NCBI GenBank assembly: GCA_003427395.1
Contig: BFEA01000155.1
Coordinates: forward strand, 1,421,019-1,444,144
Reading direction: 5' to 3'
Source of the DNA: Chara braunii
Lineage: Eukaryota > Streptophyta > Charophyceae > Charales > Characeae
DNA: 23,126 nucleotides
Translations under genes and position numbers: made by a program
Notes under the pieces: generated by a model
Databases searched by the model: none
The model's input: only the letters and a program-made list of their open reading frames with translations
Told to the model about the DNA's origin: nothing
In this document: piece after piece, positions 1-7,730 of the stretch
How the letters are laid out: each line of letters begins with the position of its first letter
How positions within the stretch are numbered: position 1 is the first letter of the stretch

Positions 1-71
<71 letters not shown>
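1..71. repeat. (GA)n microsatellite
   Basis: An uninterrupted GA dinucleotide run starts at the first base and decays into unique sequence at about 72. Because it begins at the window edge its true length is unknown. Long GA runs often mark contig or scaffold ends in short-read assemblies. Confidence 0.97.
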
Positions 72-74
<3 letters not shown>

Positions 75-576
75 CAGGTTCCTGAGTTAGCTATGGCGGA
101 TACTTACCTGTTCTGCGCTGTATTGTCATCTAGAGGAGGCGCAGGCAGAGCCAGGCCCCTTTGGTGTTGATGAGTGAGGGAGACTGGTGATACTATTCGG
201 CGCTTTACTTTTGAACTCAAGATACTCTTTATAATGTTGTTGTGATAATATAAGCTGCGCTACCTTGGTTCTCATCCCATCTCAACTTTGCTTTGTGTGA
301 AGCTTCATAATCTGTGTGAATGATATCTTGGCATGCAACGTGATACACTCTGGTAAGTTGTGGACAGTCAGGTCCCTTGCAAAGTCAGGGATAGACTCCG
401 TATTTGTGGTTGATGCGATAGGAGGGGGGCTGACGTGGATTGGAATTTTAGGTAGGTGCTGATTGTGGGATGGATGCTGTATGTGAGAGGGGTGTAGGGG
501 AGGGGGGGTGCTGTGGGTAGGTTTGAGATTATTTGGATGTTTTAGGGTAAGGGGGGGGGGNGTTGGTAGGAAGTGT
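72..576. other. No gene recognised; G/T-rich intergenic sequence
   Basis: I see no coding frame or RNA gene here. From about 420 the plus strand is strongly G-rich, with several runs of six or more G, ending in a G homopolymer at 551-560 followed by the only ambiguous base in the window (n at 561). The homopolymer plus N suggests poor read support. The G runs could form quadruplex structures, but that is inference from composition only. Confidence 0.6.
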
Positions 577-796
577 GTGGGAGGGAGAGGGCGGGGAGGT
601 TGTAGCTAAGGAGTTGGTTGGGTGTTATACGATTGGTTTGCGGTCAGTAAAGGCTGGTATATAGGTGGTCTCTTATACACATCTAGATGTGTATAAGAGA
701 CAGGTGGGAGGGAGAGGGCGGGGAGGTTGTAGCTAAGGAGTTGGTTGGGTGTTATACGATTGGTTTGCGGTCAGTAAAGGCTGGTATATAGGTGGT
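577..796. repeat. 93-bp direct repeat (577-669 and 704-796) split by adapter
   Basis: The segments 577-669 and 704-796 appear identical by eye over 93 bp, at an offset of 127. Both begin with GTGGGAGGGAGAGGGCG and end with ATAGGTGGT. The only sequence between them is a synthetic junction adapter. The simplest reading is one genomic copy that was duplicated artificially during library preparation or assembly; removing 127 bp would restore a single continuous copy. Confidence 0.9.
668..703. other. Nextera mate-pair junction adapter (vector/adapter contamination)
   Basis: Positions 685-703 read AGATGTGTATAAGAGACAG, the 19-bp Tn5 mosaic end used in Nextera kits. 668-684 is the reverse complement of that motif lacking its last two bases. 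Two mosaic ends back to back are the circularisation junction adapter of Nextera mate-pair libraries; 36 of its 38 bases are present. It is not biological sequence of the organism. Confidence 0.95.
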
Positions 797-890
797 GTTC
801 AATGGTTTGGAATTGTCGGTACACTTATCTAACTCTTGAGGGTGAGTCTGTAGTTATTTATTGTGCCTACCGGTAGCTGTCCTTTTCCTA

Positions 891-901
891 GTTTGAAAGT
901 T
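891..901. repeat. Candidate target-site duplication, left of LINE A
   Basis: GTTTGAAAGTT here matches GTTTGAAGAGTT at 2357-2368 except for one extra G. It lies just outside the T-run (906-916) that would be the poly(A) tail of the minus-strand LINE A. A duplication of this length suits target-primed reverse transcription, but the match is short and imperfect. Confidence 0.45.
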
Positions 902-950
902 ATGATTTTTTTTTTTCCCCGCTTTTTTATCGGGGTTGGTTGGGAGTTTG

Positions 951-1695
951 TTAAGTTGTTTTTTTGCAAAGGGCATGGATTTCCGTGTCTATTAGCTGTT
1001 TAATGGTTATGATCGGGTTCTCAGGGGAAGTGAGGCGGTCATCGAAAGTACTATGACGTCTGTTTTTCCATATGGTTCAGAGAGTGCTTTTCCTAATGAG
1101 TGAAGAGAGGAAGGCTTCAAAACCCTTGAGTGGAGGGGATTGTTTGAGCTGAAGGAATAATGTGGCCGGATTAATTAAAAGAGGTAGATTTGTGATTTTG
1201 TTCCATGAGACCTCGATTGCTTGCCAGATGGATCTGGCTTTTAAACAATCTATGAAGCAGTGATATAAGGATTCTATGGACTGGGTGTTACAGACTTTGC
1301 ACCAGGAGTCTTCTTCCAATCTGGTTTCTTGGCTGCGTCTTCGTGGCAGCCATTGGTTAACTGGTACTGCTCTGTAGCTATTAGCTATCTTAGACTGGCT
1401 AGTTGACCGGTTTTGTGGTGAAGATTGAGGCCCAGGGGGGGTTGAAGAGGGTGTTGGATAGTTGTGGTTCTTCTTTCGACCATCTGTTGTGAAGAGCGTT
1501 GGCTATGGATATGGGCTTGGTGAGGAGGCGGTAACCTAGTTTCGGTGTATAATCGGACAGTTTAACGAGGCCTGGGATGGGGGTGGGGCGGGTGGTGACA
1601 CTCCATGTCCATTCGGTGGGGTCAATCTCTAGGTTTTGTAAAATTTGTATGCTTAGGTGGGGTTCTCTTCTGGGTTTCCAATAAACACTGGCCAC
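951..1695 (-). pseudogene. LINE A ORF2 C-terminus with zf-RVT-type zinc finger (broken)
   Basis: Read leftward from about 1695 this gives a stretch containing IDPTEWTW, which matches IDPVEWAW in LINE B (frame ending at 17347). It then shifts frame near 1400-1430 and continues through VPVNQWLPRRR into a zinc finger, C-X2-C-X9-H-X4-C (starting CKVC), with the usual run of basic and tryptophan residues after it. A TGA at 1077-1079 sits where LINE B has a tryptophan (WAIWK). Beyond it the frame stays open through TIWKNRR and IHALCKKTT to TAA at 951-953. Such a finger is typical of the ORF2 tail of plant L1-like LINEs. It is a pseudogene; no functional product is expected. Confidence 0.8.
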
Positions 1696-2356
1696 CCCCG
1701 AAAGGGAAACAGAGGCAGCCGCACCATTTAGCGCAAGACAACTCTAACGACACAACTCAGACAAAATCCGTATGGGAACAAATCTTACACATCTGGAGAA
1801 TCATCTTTCCACAGAATAGATCAGGCCCCAAGGACGAAGTCCTCAGACAACCCCTTTTCGGCAACCCATGGATCAAAAATGAAAGAGGTGAAAGCATTCC
1901 ACTTTCTAAATCAGAAGCCAAATGGGGACACTGGCTGGAAAAAGCAATTTGGCGCATCCAATATATATGGGATGAGCCGCACAAAAAATGGAAATCAGAA
2001 AGTGACCTTCGGGCCAAACTAAAAGGAGTACATCACCTACAAACCAACATTAAGTTCATTAACCAAATTATTGACTGCATCCCCCTACTCTGGAAAAACC
2101 TGCTAAAATCGGACCAAAAATGGCAGGACGACGACTGGGCCACCACAATTGACTCCCCAGCGATTCAGGAAGTACTCGCCTTCAAAAATTATGAAATTCA
2201 AGACAACAACTGGATCTGTTGCGATATCTTCACCTTAGATGAACCTGGAAACCCAGTAAGTCAAAAAAATCAAATTAAAAAGCGGAGCAGAAGGTTCATT
2301 CAAAACGAGAAACTTAAGAAGAATCAGTATCATAGAAGGGGAAATAAAGCTTTCTT
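1690..2356 (+). pseudogene. LINE A ORF2 region between RT and zinc finger, inverted
   Basis: This plus-strand frame is open through the segment and runs on to a stop at 2433-2435. It contains EEVLRQPLF-like (DEVLRQPLFGN) and NNWICCDIFTLDEPG motifs. These match LINE B on the minus strand: EEVLRQPLFCN near 18070 and DSWLICDIYPIEEPG near 17750. A single-base frameshift near 2270-2280 is implied because the homology to LINE B (…VRKIRVVE…) resumes in another frame as LRRISIIEG. The region lies downstream of the reverse transcriptase thumb and upstream of the C-terminal finger. The part of ORF2 carrying the RT catalytic motifs is absent. Its orientation is opposite to the adjacent LINE A 3' half. 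Confidence 0.75.
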
Positions 2357-2368
2357 GTTTGAAGAGTT
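2357..2368. repeat. Candidate target-site duplication, right of LINE A
   Basis: GTTTGAAGAGTT, the partner of 891-901, lies where homology to LINE ORF2 runs out. See the left copy for caveats. Confidence 0.45.
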
Positions 2369-3062
2369 CCACTGCTTTTGCAGAAGTGTGTTTTCTTGGC
2401 TCTTGCGATTCACGACAGGTCTGAGGATCGTGTAGCGGGCCTCTGTTTTGTTTGGCCTGTGGGACCAGGCTGTTGGCCTGATCTCACATGTCGTGTGCCT
2501 ATTCAGTCTAGTCTGGTACCGTACCGTTGTTGGTACCAGTCAGTCCAGTCAGTCCGCTAGGGTATACCCCGACTGCAGTCTGTACTTTGATTCATTCTGC
2601 ACTTGCAGATGTCGATTGTACACCAGCGCCGGCATTCTACCTCTTCCAGCTCCATTGCCATCAACCTCTTCCTCGCCCCCTCCTTCTTCACGGACACAAG
2701 GCTGCCATCCTGGCAGTTCCCCGAACACAGGCTGTAAAGAAAAAAGTGAAAGAAGCGGAACTTAATGTCATTAAGAAAACCACCAATACTACAAGGAGCC
2801 AGTCTACACCTTAACAAAGAAGTCTCAATCCCACCTTCCTCAAAAGGGTAAGATCCTTGCCCATCCGGATGATGAGACTACCGAACCTTGGAAGGATCTT
2901 CAGATCAGCAAACATCAATTGCTGAATTTGCTGGTAAGAATGAAAAATAATTCTTCTTTGCAGTGTGACAAAAAAAAATCATTTTTATCAAGGATTGTTT
3001 CAACCTGAAGGGAAACAAAAAGTAGCTCAGAGAGCTTATCAGCACTCTCTACTGCAGGGAGG
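2369..3062. other. Unassigned sequence, no recognised gene
   Basis: No domain is recognised. A plus-strand frame in about 2790-2990 reads coherently (for example YKEPVYTLTKKSQSHLPQK and ETTEPWKDLQISKH) but is not bounded by a convincing start. A neighbouring frame near 2990-3060 contains FQPEGKQKVAQRAYQHSLLQ. These may be remnants of a retrotransposon gag or of a host gene with frameshifts. Short internal repeats (CAGTCCAGTCAGTCC) occur near 2540-2555. I cannot assign a function. Confidence 0.35.
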
Positions 3063-3326
3063 GTGAGCCATCAGGTGAAGGGGCCTGAATCTGACCTGCA
3101 GCCTGACCTTGAAGCCCAGTCTTCTTTTGACTACAAGGTTGTCCCACATAGGATTTTATATGAAGAGTCTAGGGAGGAGTCTGCTGAAGTAGACTTCCAC
3201 TACCACATGAAGCACTGGGTCAAGCTTAGGCAAGGTCGGGCCCAAGGGGGAGTGGAACTGGCCTATCTCAAGCTCCTTATTAAACGTACTTACAATTGCG
3301 CATTTCGATGGATTGCAGGGCTATAG
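3063..3326 (+). CDS. Unrecognised 87-codon reading frame, possibly a pseudogene exon
   Basis: An open frame of 87 codons with an acidic N-terminal half (ESREESAEVDF) and a basic C-terminal half (HWVKLRQGRAQGGVELAYLK and LLIKRTYNCAFRW). Composition looks protein-like rather than random, but I recognise no family and see no transmembrane segment, signal peptide or metal-binding cluster. It sits between LINE A and the degraded Ty3/gypsy element RE1, so it could be part of RE1 gag, another element, or a host pseudogene. The first codon of the frame is not ATG (AGGGTGAGCC context), which weakens the case for an independent gene. Confidence 0.25.
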   Translation: MSHQVKGPESDLQPDLEAQSSFDYKVVPHRILYEESREESAEVDFHYHMKHWVKLRQGRAQGGVELAYLKLLIKRTYNCAFRWIAGL

Positions 3327-3479
3327 CTAATTTCTTCTCTCAGCATGATATTCGTAAGGCGGGCCTTGGAATGAAGGCAATGGAACTGCAGAAACCCCAT
3401 CAGACTGAGGTTGGCAACCAAGTGGTTTTCACATCGACACATGAGAGTCAAAGGTGTAGATACTACCTTTGACACTGAT

Positions 3480-3990
3480 CACACAGTCACCCACGCACTT
3501 AACTACTACATCATGAATGAGTGTTTTTTTGAGGTTGTTATTTGGCTTGGGCTGGCTCAAGGCCTGGTACCATGAAACACTTCGAAAGGCGCCACAGTTT
3601 GTAGTCCTCGATGTTGAGGGACGCGAGCATTCTGTCCAATTGGACGTAATATGCGAGTCCCCAGTAACCTTTTTGAAAGCGGTACAATTATGAAAAAGCA
3701 GCGCAAGCATCACAAAAGTGAGCAGCTTTACGCAACTTTTGTAAAACCTGTTCATGTTTCTTCTACTCTTGCTTCTTTCGAGTATGCTACTTTGAATGTT
3801 ACTTTAACTACTACTTCCGATGAGACTTCGAGATCTGGTTTACTCTTCGCTTGCCTCGACATCGGATTTCTTTATACTTCCGTTTGAAATCCTAGCAAAC
3901 ATTCGCAGTCTTTTGGCTTGGTTTCCTAATATCTTGGCTGAAGCGCACAGGGTTCCAAGCGCCCAGTTAAGCGTTAAGCATAAAACTAAG
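3480..3990 (+). pseudogene. RE1 protease C-terminus and PR-RT spacer remnant
   Basis: One frame contains LDVEGREHSVQL, which lines up with QELPNGRTVRL of RE2, and the preceding GWLKAWYHETLRK occupies the place of the GMYYLEVVKPQFDW region. Next comes a spacer containing EQLYATFVKPVHVSS and then LANIRSLLAWFPNILAEAHR, resembling the region just before RT in gypsy elements. The protease active-site triad is not visible. Several frame changes and stops are needed to follow the homology, so this is a weak but positionally consistent remnant. Confidence 0.45.
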
Positions 3991-4772
3991 CTAACTTAGG
4001 GAATTGTTCTTCCTAAGGGTTGTGTCTACTGTATGGGACCGGCCAAGATGGAAAAAATGCACAGACATTGATGACATGATTGATTGAGGATGGATTCCGA
4101 ATAAATCTAAATTTGATAAACCTGACCTCTTTATGCCCTAAAAAGGAGGGAGATTTCAATGTGCATTGACTACAGAGGCTTGACCCGGATCACCCCAACG
4201 AGCGTTTATCCATTGCCTAGGATCGATGACCTGTTGGATGCTGCTAGTGGGTGCAAGGGCTTCTCCAAGATCGATCTCGAATCTGATTATCTTCGGATTG
4301 AAGCTGATTCGTCTGAGCAGCACAAGAATGCATTCAAAACACAGGATGGGTTCTATGAATTCATCATCACGCCCTTCAGTCTCACAAATGCACCAATCGC
4401 CTTTCAAAGTCCCATGGACTGTCTCTTTCACAATCAGATTGACATATTTGTTATTGTATACTTGATGACATTCTGATTTTCAATAAAGATTTGCAGGAGC
4501 ACGAGTAGCACCTGAGAGAACTCCTAGAGGTTTTGGAAAACGTACAGTTACACGTGAACTTAGAGAAATTTGAGTTTGGGAAGCACAGTGCAATTTAGCT
4601 TGGTTACCGATTGTCTGCAACAGGACTTGAGCCTGAGGCAACCAAGGATGAGGTTATTGGCAATAGACCTCGACTGCAGAATGAGCGCGATCTGCGATCG
4701 TTTATTGGTTTTTGCCTTCTTATTACCTCAAGTTTGTCCCTAAATTATGAGTTATCTCTTGACTTGGTTAAA
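3990..4772 (+). pseudogene. RE1 reverse transcriptase (broken at the YLDD motif)
   Basis: The RT begins with a VYCMGPAKMEKM segment corresponding to IYRMAPTELDEL in RE2. It runs through MCIDYRGL and PLPRIDDLLD, then FSKIDLESDYLRI, which holds the first catalytic aspartate, then FYEFIITPFSLTNAP. The frame breaks inside the second catalytic motif: codons at 4459-4467 read Y-L-M where YLDD is expected, consistent with loss of one base. Downstream, in another frame, DDILIF, VNLEKFEFGKH, LGYRLSATGLEPEATK and LRSFIGF follow the usual RT-to-RNase H order. The enzyme would copy element RNA into cDNA in the virus-like particle; this copy cannot. Confidence 0.85.
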
Positions 4773-5509
4773 CCACCACTACCTTAGCTAGTGTTGGGAA
4801 AATGGGAATATACGTCACACCGCATTTTTCGGGGGTCCGACAGGGGGTCGAAGAGAAAAAAATGTTTGGGCCTTGTGGGTCCGACTGAAAAGGGGAAAAA
4901 AAAAACAAAAGTTGCCTAGTTGAAAGGAAGGGCGTCGGGGGGGAAGCCGTGAAGGAAGTGTGCTCACAATAGTTCCTCCAGGAACGCATCTGCCCAGAAT
5001 ATTTGTTTGTGTCGTCTTTTTTTTTTTCTTTTTCTTTTTTTTTCTCATTATGTTTTAGTGCCCTGCCAATGAGCAGGGTGGTTTCCAAGGACAGCAGACA
5101 CAAACGAAAGGGAAAAAAGGGAACAACGGAGCTGCATAGTTGAAACATGAAAGGAAGGGTGTCGGGGGGAAAGTCGTGAAGGAGGTGTGCTCACAGTAGT
5201 GCTTTTAGGAATGGATCTGCTAGGAATATATTGGCTTCTTCCGTGTTTGTTTTTTTTTGGTTTCTTCTCATGTCGTTTTATTGCCCTGCCAACGAGGCAA
5301 GGCGCTTTCCACGGACAGCTGACACTTGCAACCGACAGGGCTCCAATATCACATGTACTCAAGATGATATATCCAGTTGTTTTGGGGTCCAAAGAGTTGT
5401 TGCGTCTTTTTTCGGTTTTTTCTTTTTTTTTTTTCCTTCATTTTCGTAGAGTACCAAAAAAGAAAATACAACAGGACCCAGGCTCACCAAAACTCGATGC
5501 ATGGTGAAA
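4773..5509. mobile_element. Putative insertion within RE1 pol, unclassified
   Basis: RE1 homology stops after the RT-RNase H connection near 4770 and restarts at about 5510 with FEIGKNRVGVNYTW. The intervening ~737 bp has no coding content, several long T runs (5018-5043, 5415-5431) and an internal tandem duplication. TGGTTAAA at 4765-4772 and TGGTGAAA at 5502-5509 could be an 8-bp target duplication with one mismatch, a length typical of hAT-like DNA elements. I saw no clear terminal inverted repeats, so the class is unknown. Confidence 0.4.
4883..5330. repeat. Imperfect tandem duplication, unit about 225 bp
   Basis: Two adjacent units share a colinear series of words. TAGTTGAAA, GGAAGGG(C/T)GTCGGGGGG, GTGCTCACA and GCCCTGCCAA occur in both, followed by TTTCCA(A/C)GGACAGC, at offsets of 223-227. 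Each unit contains a T-rich block before GCCCTGCC. Unit 1 is about 4883-5105 and unit 2 about 5106-5330. No protein is encoded. The duplication is internal to the putative insertion in RE1. Confidence 0.7.
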
Positions 5510-5640
5510 TTCGAGATCGGTAAAAATAGGGTCGGAGTAAACTACACTTGGAGTGATGCATGTGAGTCTGCCTTTGAATCTTTTATGAAGGCTTTACTGA
5601 GTCATATTGTGCTCCGCATTATGGACCCCAAACACTACGG
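5510..5640 (+). pseudogene. RE1 RNase H N-terminal stub
   Basis: The frame contains YTWSDACESAFESFMKALL followed by IMDPKH, matching the region of RE2 that reads WDWTDEWEATFKRLKHALM followed by VPDPQRP. Homology ends where the first catalytic aspartate of RNase H would be reached. Integrase-linked sequence follows almost at once, so most of RNase H (well over 100 residues) has been lost by internal deletion. Confidence 0.65.
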
Positions 5641-6647
5641 ATGCAAGCCAATACGGGATTGGAACACATTGCCAAGGATCCGAACTTTGGGACTATCCTT
5701 AAGCAACTCAAGGTTGATCCCTGTACTCAACCCAACTACCACGAGTGTGAGGGTCTGTTGTTTCGAGTGTCTAGGAAGTTTGACAAATTGTGTTGTGAAC
5801 CATGCACCTCTCCGAATGCACTTTTTGGATATGACACATAGTACGAGTGGACACTTCGGTTTCCGAAAGACCTATGGAAGTTTGTTGCAGTAGTTTGATT
5901 GGCTTGGCATAAAGTAATCCGTACAACACTACTTGGAGGAATGCATGGTCTGTCAAAGGAGCACAGTTCATCGGCAACCACTCTTCGGTCTCGAAACCAT
6001 TGCCTATTTCTCTCTCATTCAGCAATTCCATCTCTATCGATTTCATGGATATGGGGAACGTAAGCAAAAGAGGTTACGCTTAAATCATAGCCATTGTCGA
6101 TCGTTTCTCCAAATTTATCGATTTGACTCCTCTACTGCTATATGCACTGATTGATTTGGTCATATCTGAGTTCGAAAAGAAGTACATCTTTCAGTTTGGC
6201 CCCCCGAAAACGCTTGTGAGTGATCGGGACACAAGGTTCATTAGTGCTGATAAAAATGATTTCACTACCTAGCTCTACGACATCAATCTGAACTTGACAT
6301 CAGGTTGCTATCTGGAAGCTAATAGACAAGCTAAAGAAATGAATCAGATTATCACCCAACTTCTCCACACTTTGATTATCTGTGATTAAAACACCTGGGA
6401 TGAAGAGTTGGAGACGGTCAAGGGGTTTTACAACAACTTCATTCACTCTCGACCAGCATGACTCCGAATCAGTTGCAATACGGCTGGTGGATCCCAAACC
6501 CTCTTGATTTCATGTTTCGTGATACCCTGCTAGTTTGACCCCTGACATGCCTCGCTACACAATCAAGTACAAACGGTTGCTCAAAGTTGCTATTGCAGCA
6601 ATGAATAAGCGACAGGATGCCATGATTAAATTTGTCAGTCGGCGATG
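5641..6647 (+). pseudogene. RE1 integrase (broken), cut by the RE2 insertion
   Basis: The zinc-binding region is seen as TSGHFGFRKTYGSLLQ followed by ECMVCQR. The catalytic core has SIDFMDMG with the first aspartate and TLVSDRDTRFISAD with the second. The third position reads EANRQAKEMNQ where RE2 has EANGLAEQMNR, so the catalytic glutamate appears to be lysine. Then come NTWDEEL and YNNFIHSR-like core-end sequence. The C-terminal region stops at AMIKFVSRR, equivalent to AMIVFENKH of RE2, where the RE2 5' LTR begins. Multiple frameshifts and stops are present. Integrases of this type join element cDNA to host DNA; this copy is inactive. Confidence 0.8.
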
Positions 6648-7727
6648 TGCGAGGAACGAGCCCTCACGGGGCCCCTATCAGATATACAGAGGCCCCCAGC
6701 AAGCCGAGTGCCCGCCCTAAGTGAAGGCGGGCCTGAATATTCATCAGAGTTCAAAATTCGACCTTTCCAAATATGGGTATTCAGGCTGTTGCAGCTTGCC
6801 AGTTGGTTGAGTGGACGTCTGAGCCTCACTAAGCTGCGTCGTACAGTTGGCCCAAGCCTTGGCAGTTGCGCCTCGGCACATACACACAAAGCAGGGTCGA
6901 TACATCATGATGTGGCCACCGGCTTATGCAAAAGCAGTACTGTCGACGCACCTACCCGGGGGTCCTACACAAATGCAGCAAACGGCCCAAGTACGGAGAC
7001 TCAGGCCGTGCCCAGCTGTAAAGGGCCCAAGCCCTCAACTGTAGTCTCGGGCCCGGGCGCAGGTTCTGAGGCCCAACCGGAAGCTACTGGAAGCTTCCAG
7101 CCAGGCCACACGCAGCATCCAGGAGGCTGCCACTTCCATATAGGAAGTGAGGCAGCTCAGGCTAGGCATGCTGGCCCACACAAGCAATGAGGTCACGCTG
7201 CTGCATTGGATGCTGCGCTGCGCCCAGTGCGCTTGCGGGGCGCATAGAGGTGAAGTGGGGCGCTGCAGGGCAGTAGTGCGCTGGCAGCCATAGCCAGGCT
7301 ACTGGATGCTAGGGGGTAAGAGGGGGTGATCTGGTGGTCTTCAGGGAAGGAGGCGAGTGTGGGTTATCAAGGTCTGATGAGGGTGACGAGATACGTACCT
7401 GGTGCATGAACAGAGGTCGGCTATGGTGTTGACATCATGTACATTGGTCTTCGAGAGTCGAAATGAGCCTGTTGTGCGAACACAACTGTAGGTAGGATAG
7501 TCCAGTAGAGTAGGCTGGGCGCTGGGCGCCAAACAGAGAGGAGCGACTTTGGATACTGTGTTGGTATGGCCTGAGGGCTTGAACATTGGCTCATTACTTC
7601 ATTGTATTGCTCTATTTGGATGGACTCTCGGTGCAATTGTGCTCTCTGCTTGTACACGACTACGTGGTTATCAGTGTGATTTCGCAACTTGGTTTTCTGT
7701 ATACCGTTCACACTCATATTCCTTGCA
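6648..7727 (+). repeat. RE2 5' long terminal repeat
   Basis: The start at TGCGAGGAACGAGCC is set by where similarity to the copy at 14554 begins. The end at ...CCTTGCA is set by the TG...CA rule and by the primer binding site three bases later. Length is 1080 bp. It is GC-rich in the first half and contains two palindromes conserved in the other LTR (7087-7100 and 7131-7149). A 181-codon frame at 6645-7190 lies in the GC-rich part; I regard it as chance because it starts outside the LTR and has no recognisable domain. A clear TATA box or polyadenylation signal was not identified. Confidence 0.92.
7087..7149. promoter_or_regulatory. Two LTR palindromes (CTGGAAGCTTCCAG; CACTTCC-N5-GGAAGTG)
   Basis: 7087-7100 is a perfect 14-bp palindrome. 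7131-7137 and 7143-7149 are 7-bp inverted arms around ATATA. Both are unchanged in the 3' LTR at 14993-15006 and 15037-15055, although flanking bases differ. They could be protein-binding sites or RNA hairpins in the LTR; a regulatory role is inference. Confidence 0.4.
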
Positions 7728-7730
7728 ATT

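Larger units (their letters stand above)
902..2356 (-). mobile_element. LINE A: 5'-truncated LINE with 5' inversion
   Basis: A non-LTR retrotransposon fragment of about 1.45 kb. Its 3' half (about 951-1695) encodes the end of ORF2 on the minus strand, while the segment that should precede it (about 1690-2356) is on the plus strand. Aligned with LINE B, the end of the plus segment near 2350 and the start of the minus segment near 1690 meet with almost no gap, so the block is one ORF2 stretch whose upstream part was flipped. The T-run at 906-916 fits a poly(A) tail on the minus strand. This geometry is the known product of twin priming during LINE insertion. Both parts carry frameshifts and stops, so the copy is dead. 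Confidence 0.8.
3480..6647 (+). mobile_element. RE1: old, fragmented Ty3/gypsy retrotransposon
   Basis: Segments in pol order are recognisable by alignment to RE2: end of protease (about 3530-3640), a spacer, RT (about 4000-4772), a stub of RNase H (5510-5640) and integrase (5641-6647). All are broken by frameshifts and stops, and most of RNase H is missing. No LTR or primer site was identified on the left, so the start is a minimum. The right edge is sharp because the 5' LTR of RE2 begins at 6648 inside the integrase C-terminal region. RE1 does not resume to the right of RE2. Confidence 0.75.

Noticed and set aside
668-703. Perfect palindrome that could be a protein-binding site or transposon end
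   Set aside because: It equals two Nextera Tn5 mosaic ends joined, a synthetic adapter, not a native palindrome.
1757-2017. Minus-strand frame overlapping LINE A inverted block
   Set aside because: It is antisense to the better supported plus-strand ORF2 remnant and has no family similarity.
2936-2966. Intron bounded by GTAAGA and TTTGCAG
   Set aside because: At about 28 bp it is far too short for a plant spliceosomal intron.
3429-3755. 108-codon minus-strand frame as a small secreted protein
   Set aside because: The hydrophobic stretch near its start is suggestive, but the plus strand carries RE1 protease/spacer similarity in the same place.
4768-5392. Minus-strand frames with poly-Lys and hydrophobic segments
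   Set aside because: They are produced by T-rich tracts in the tandem repeat of the insertion and have no conserved domain.
6645-7190. 181-codon open frame as a gene
   Set aside because: It lies in the GC-rich RE2 LTR, begins outside the LTR, has no recognisable domain, and the equivalent 3' LTR region does not keep the same frame.
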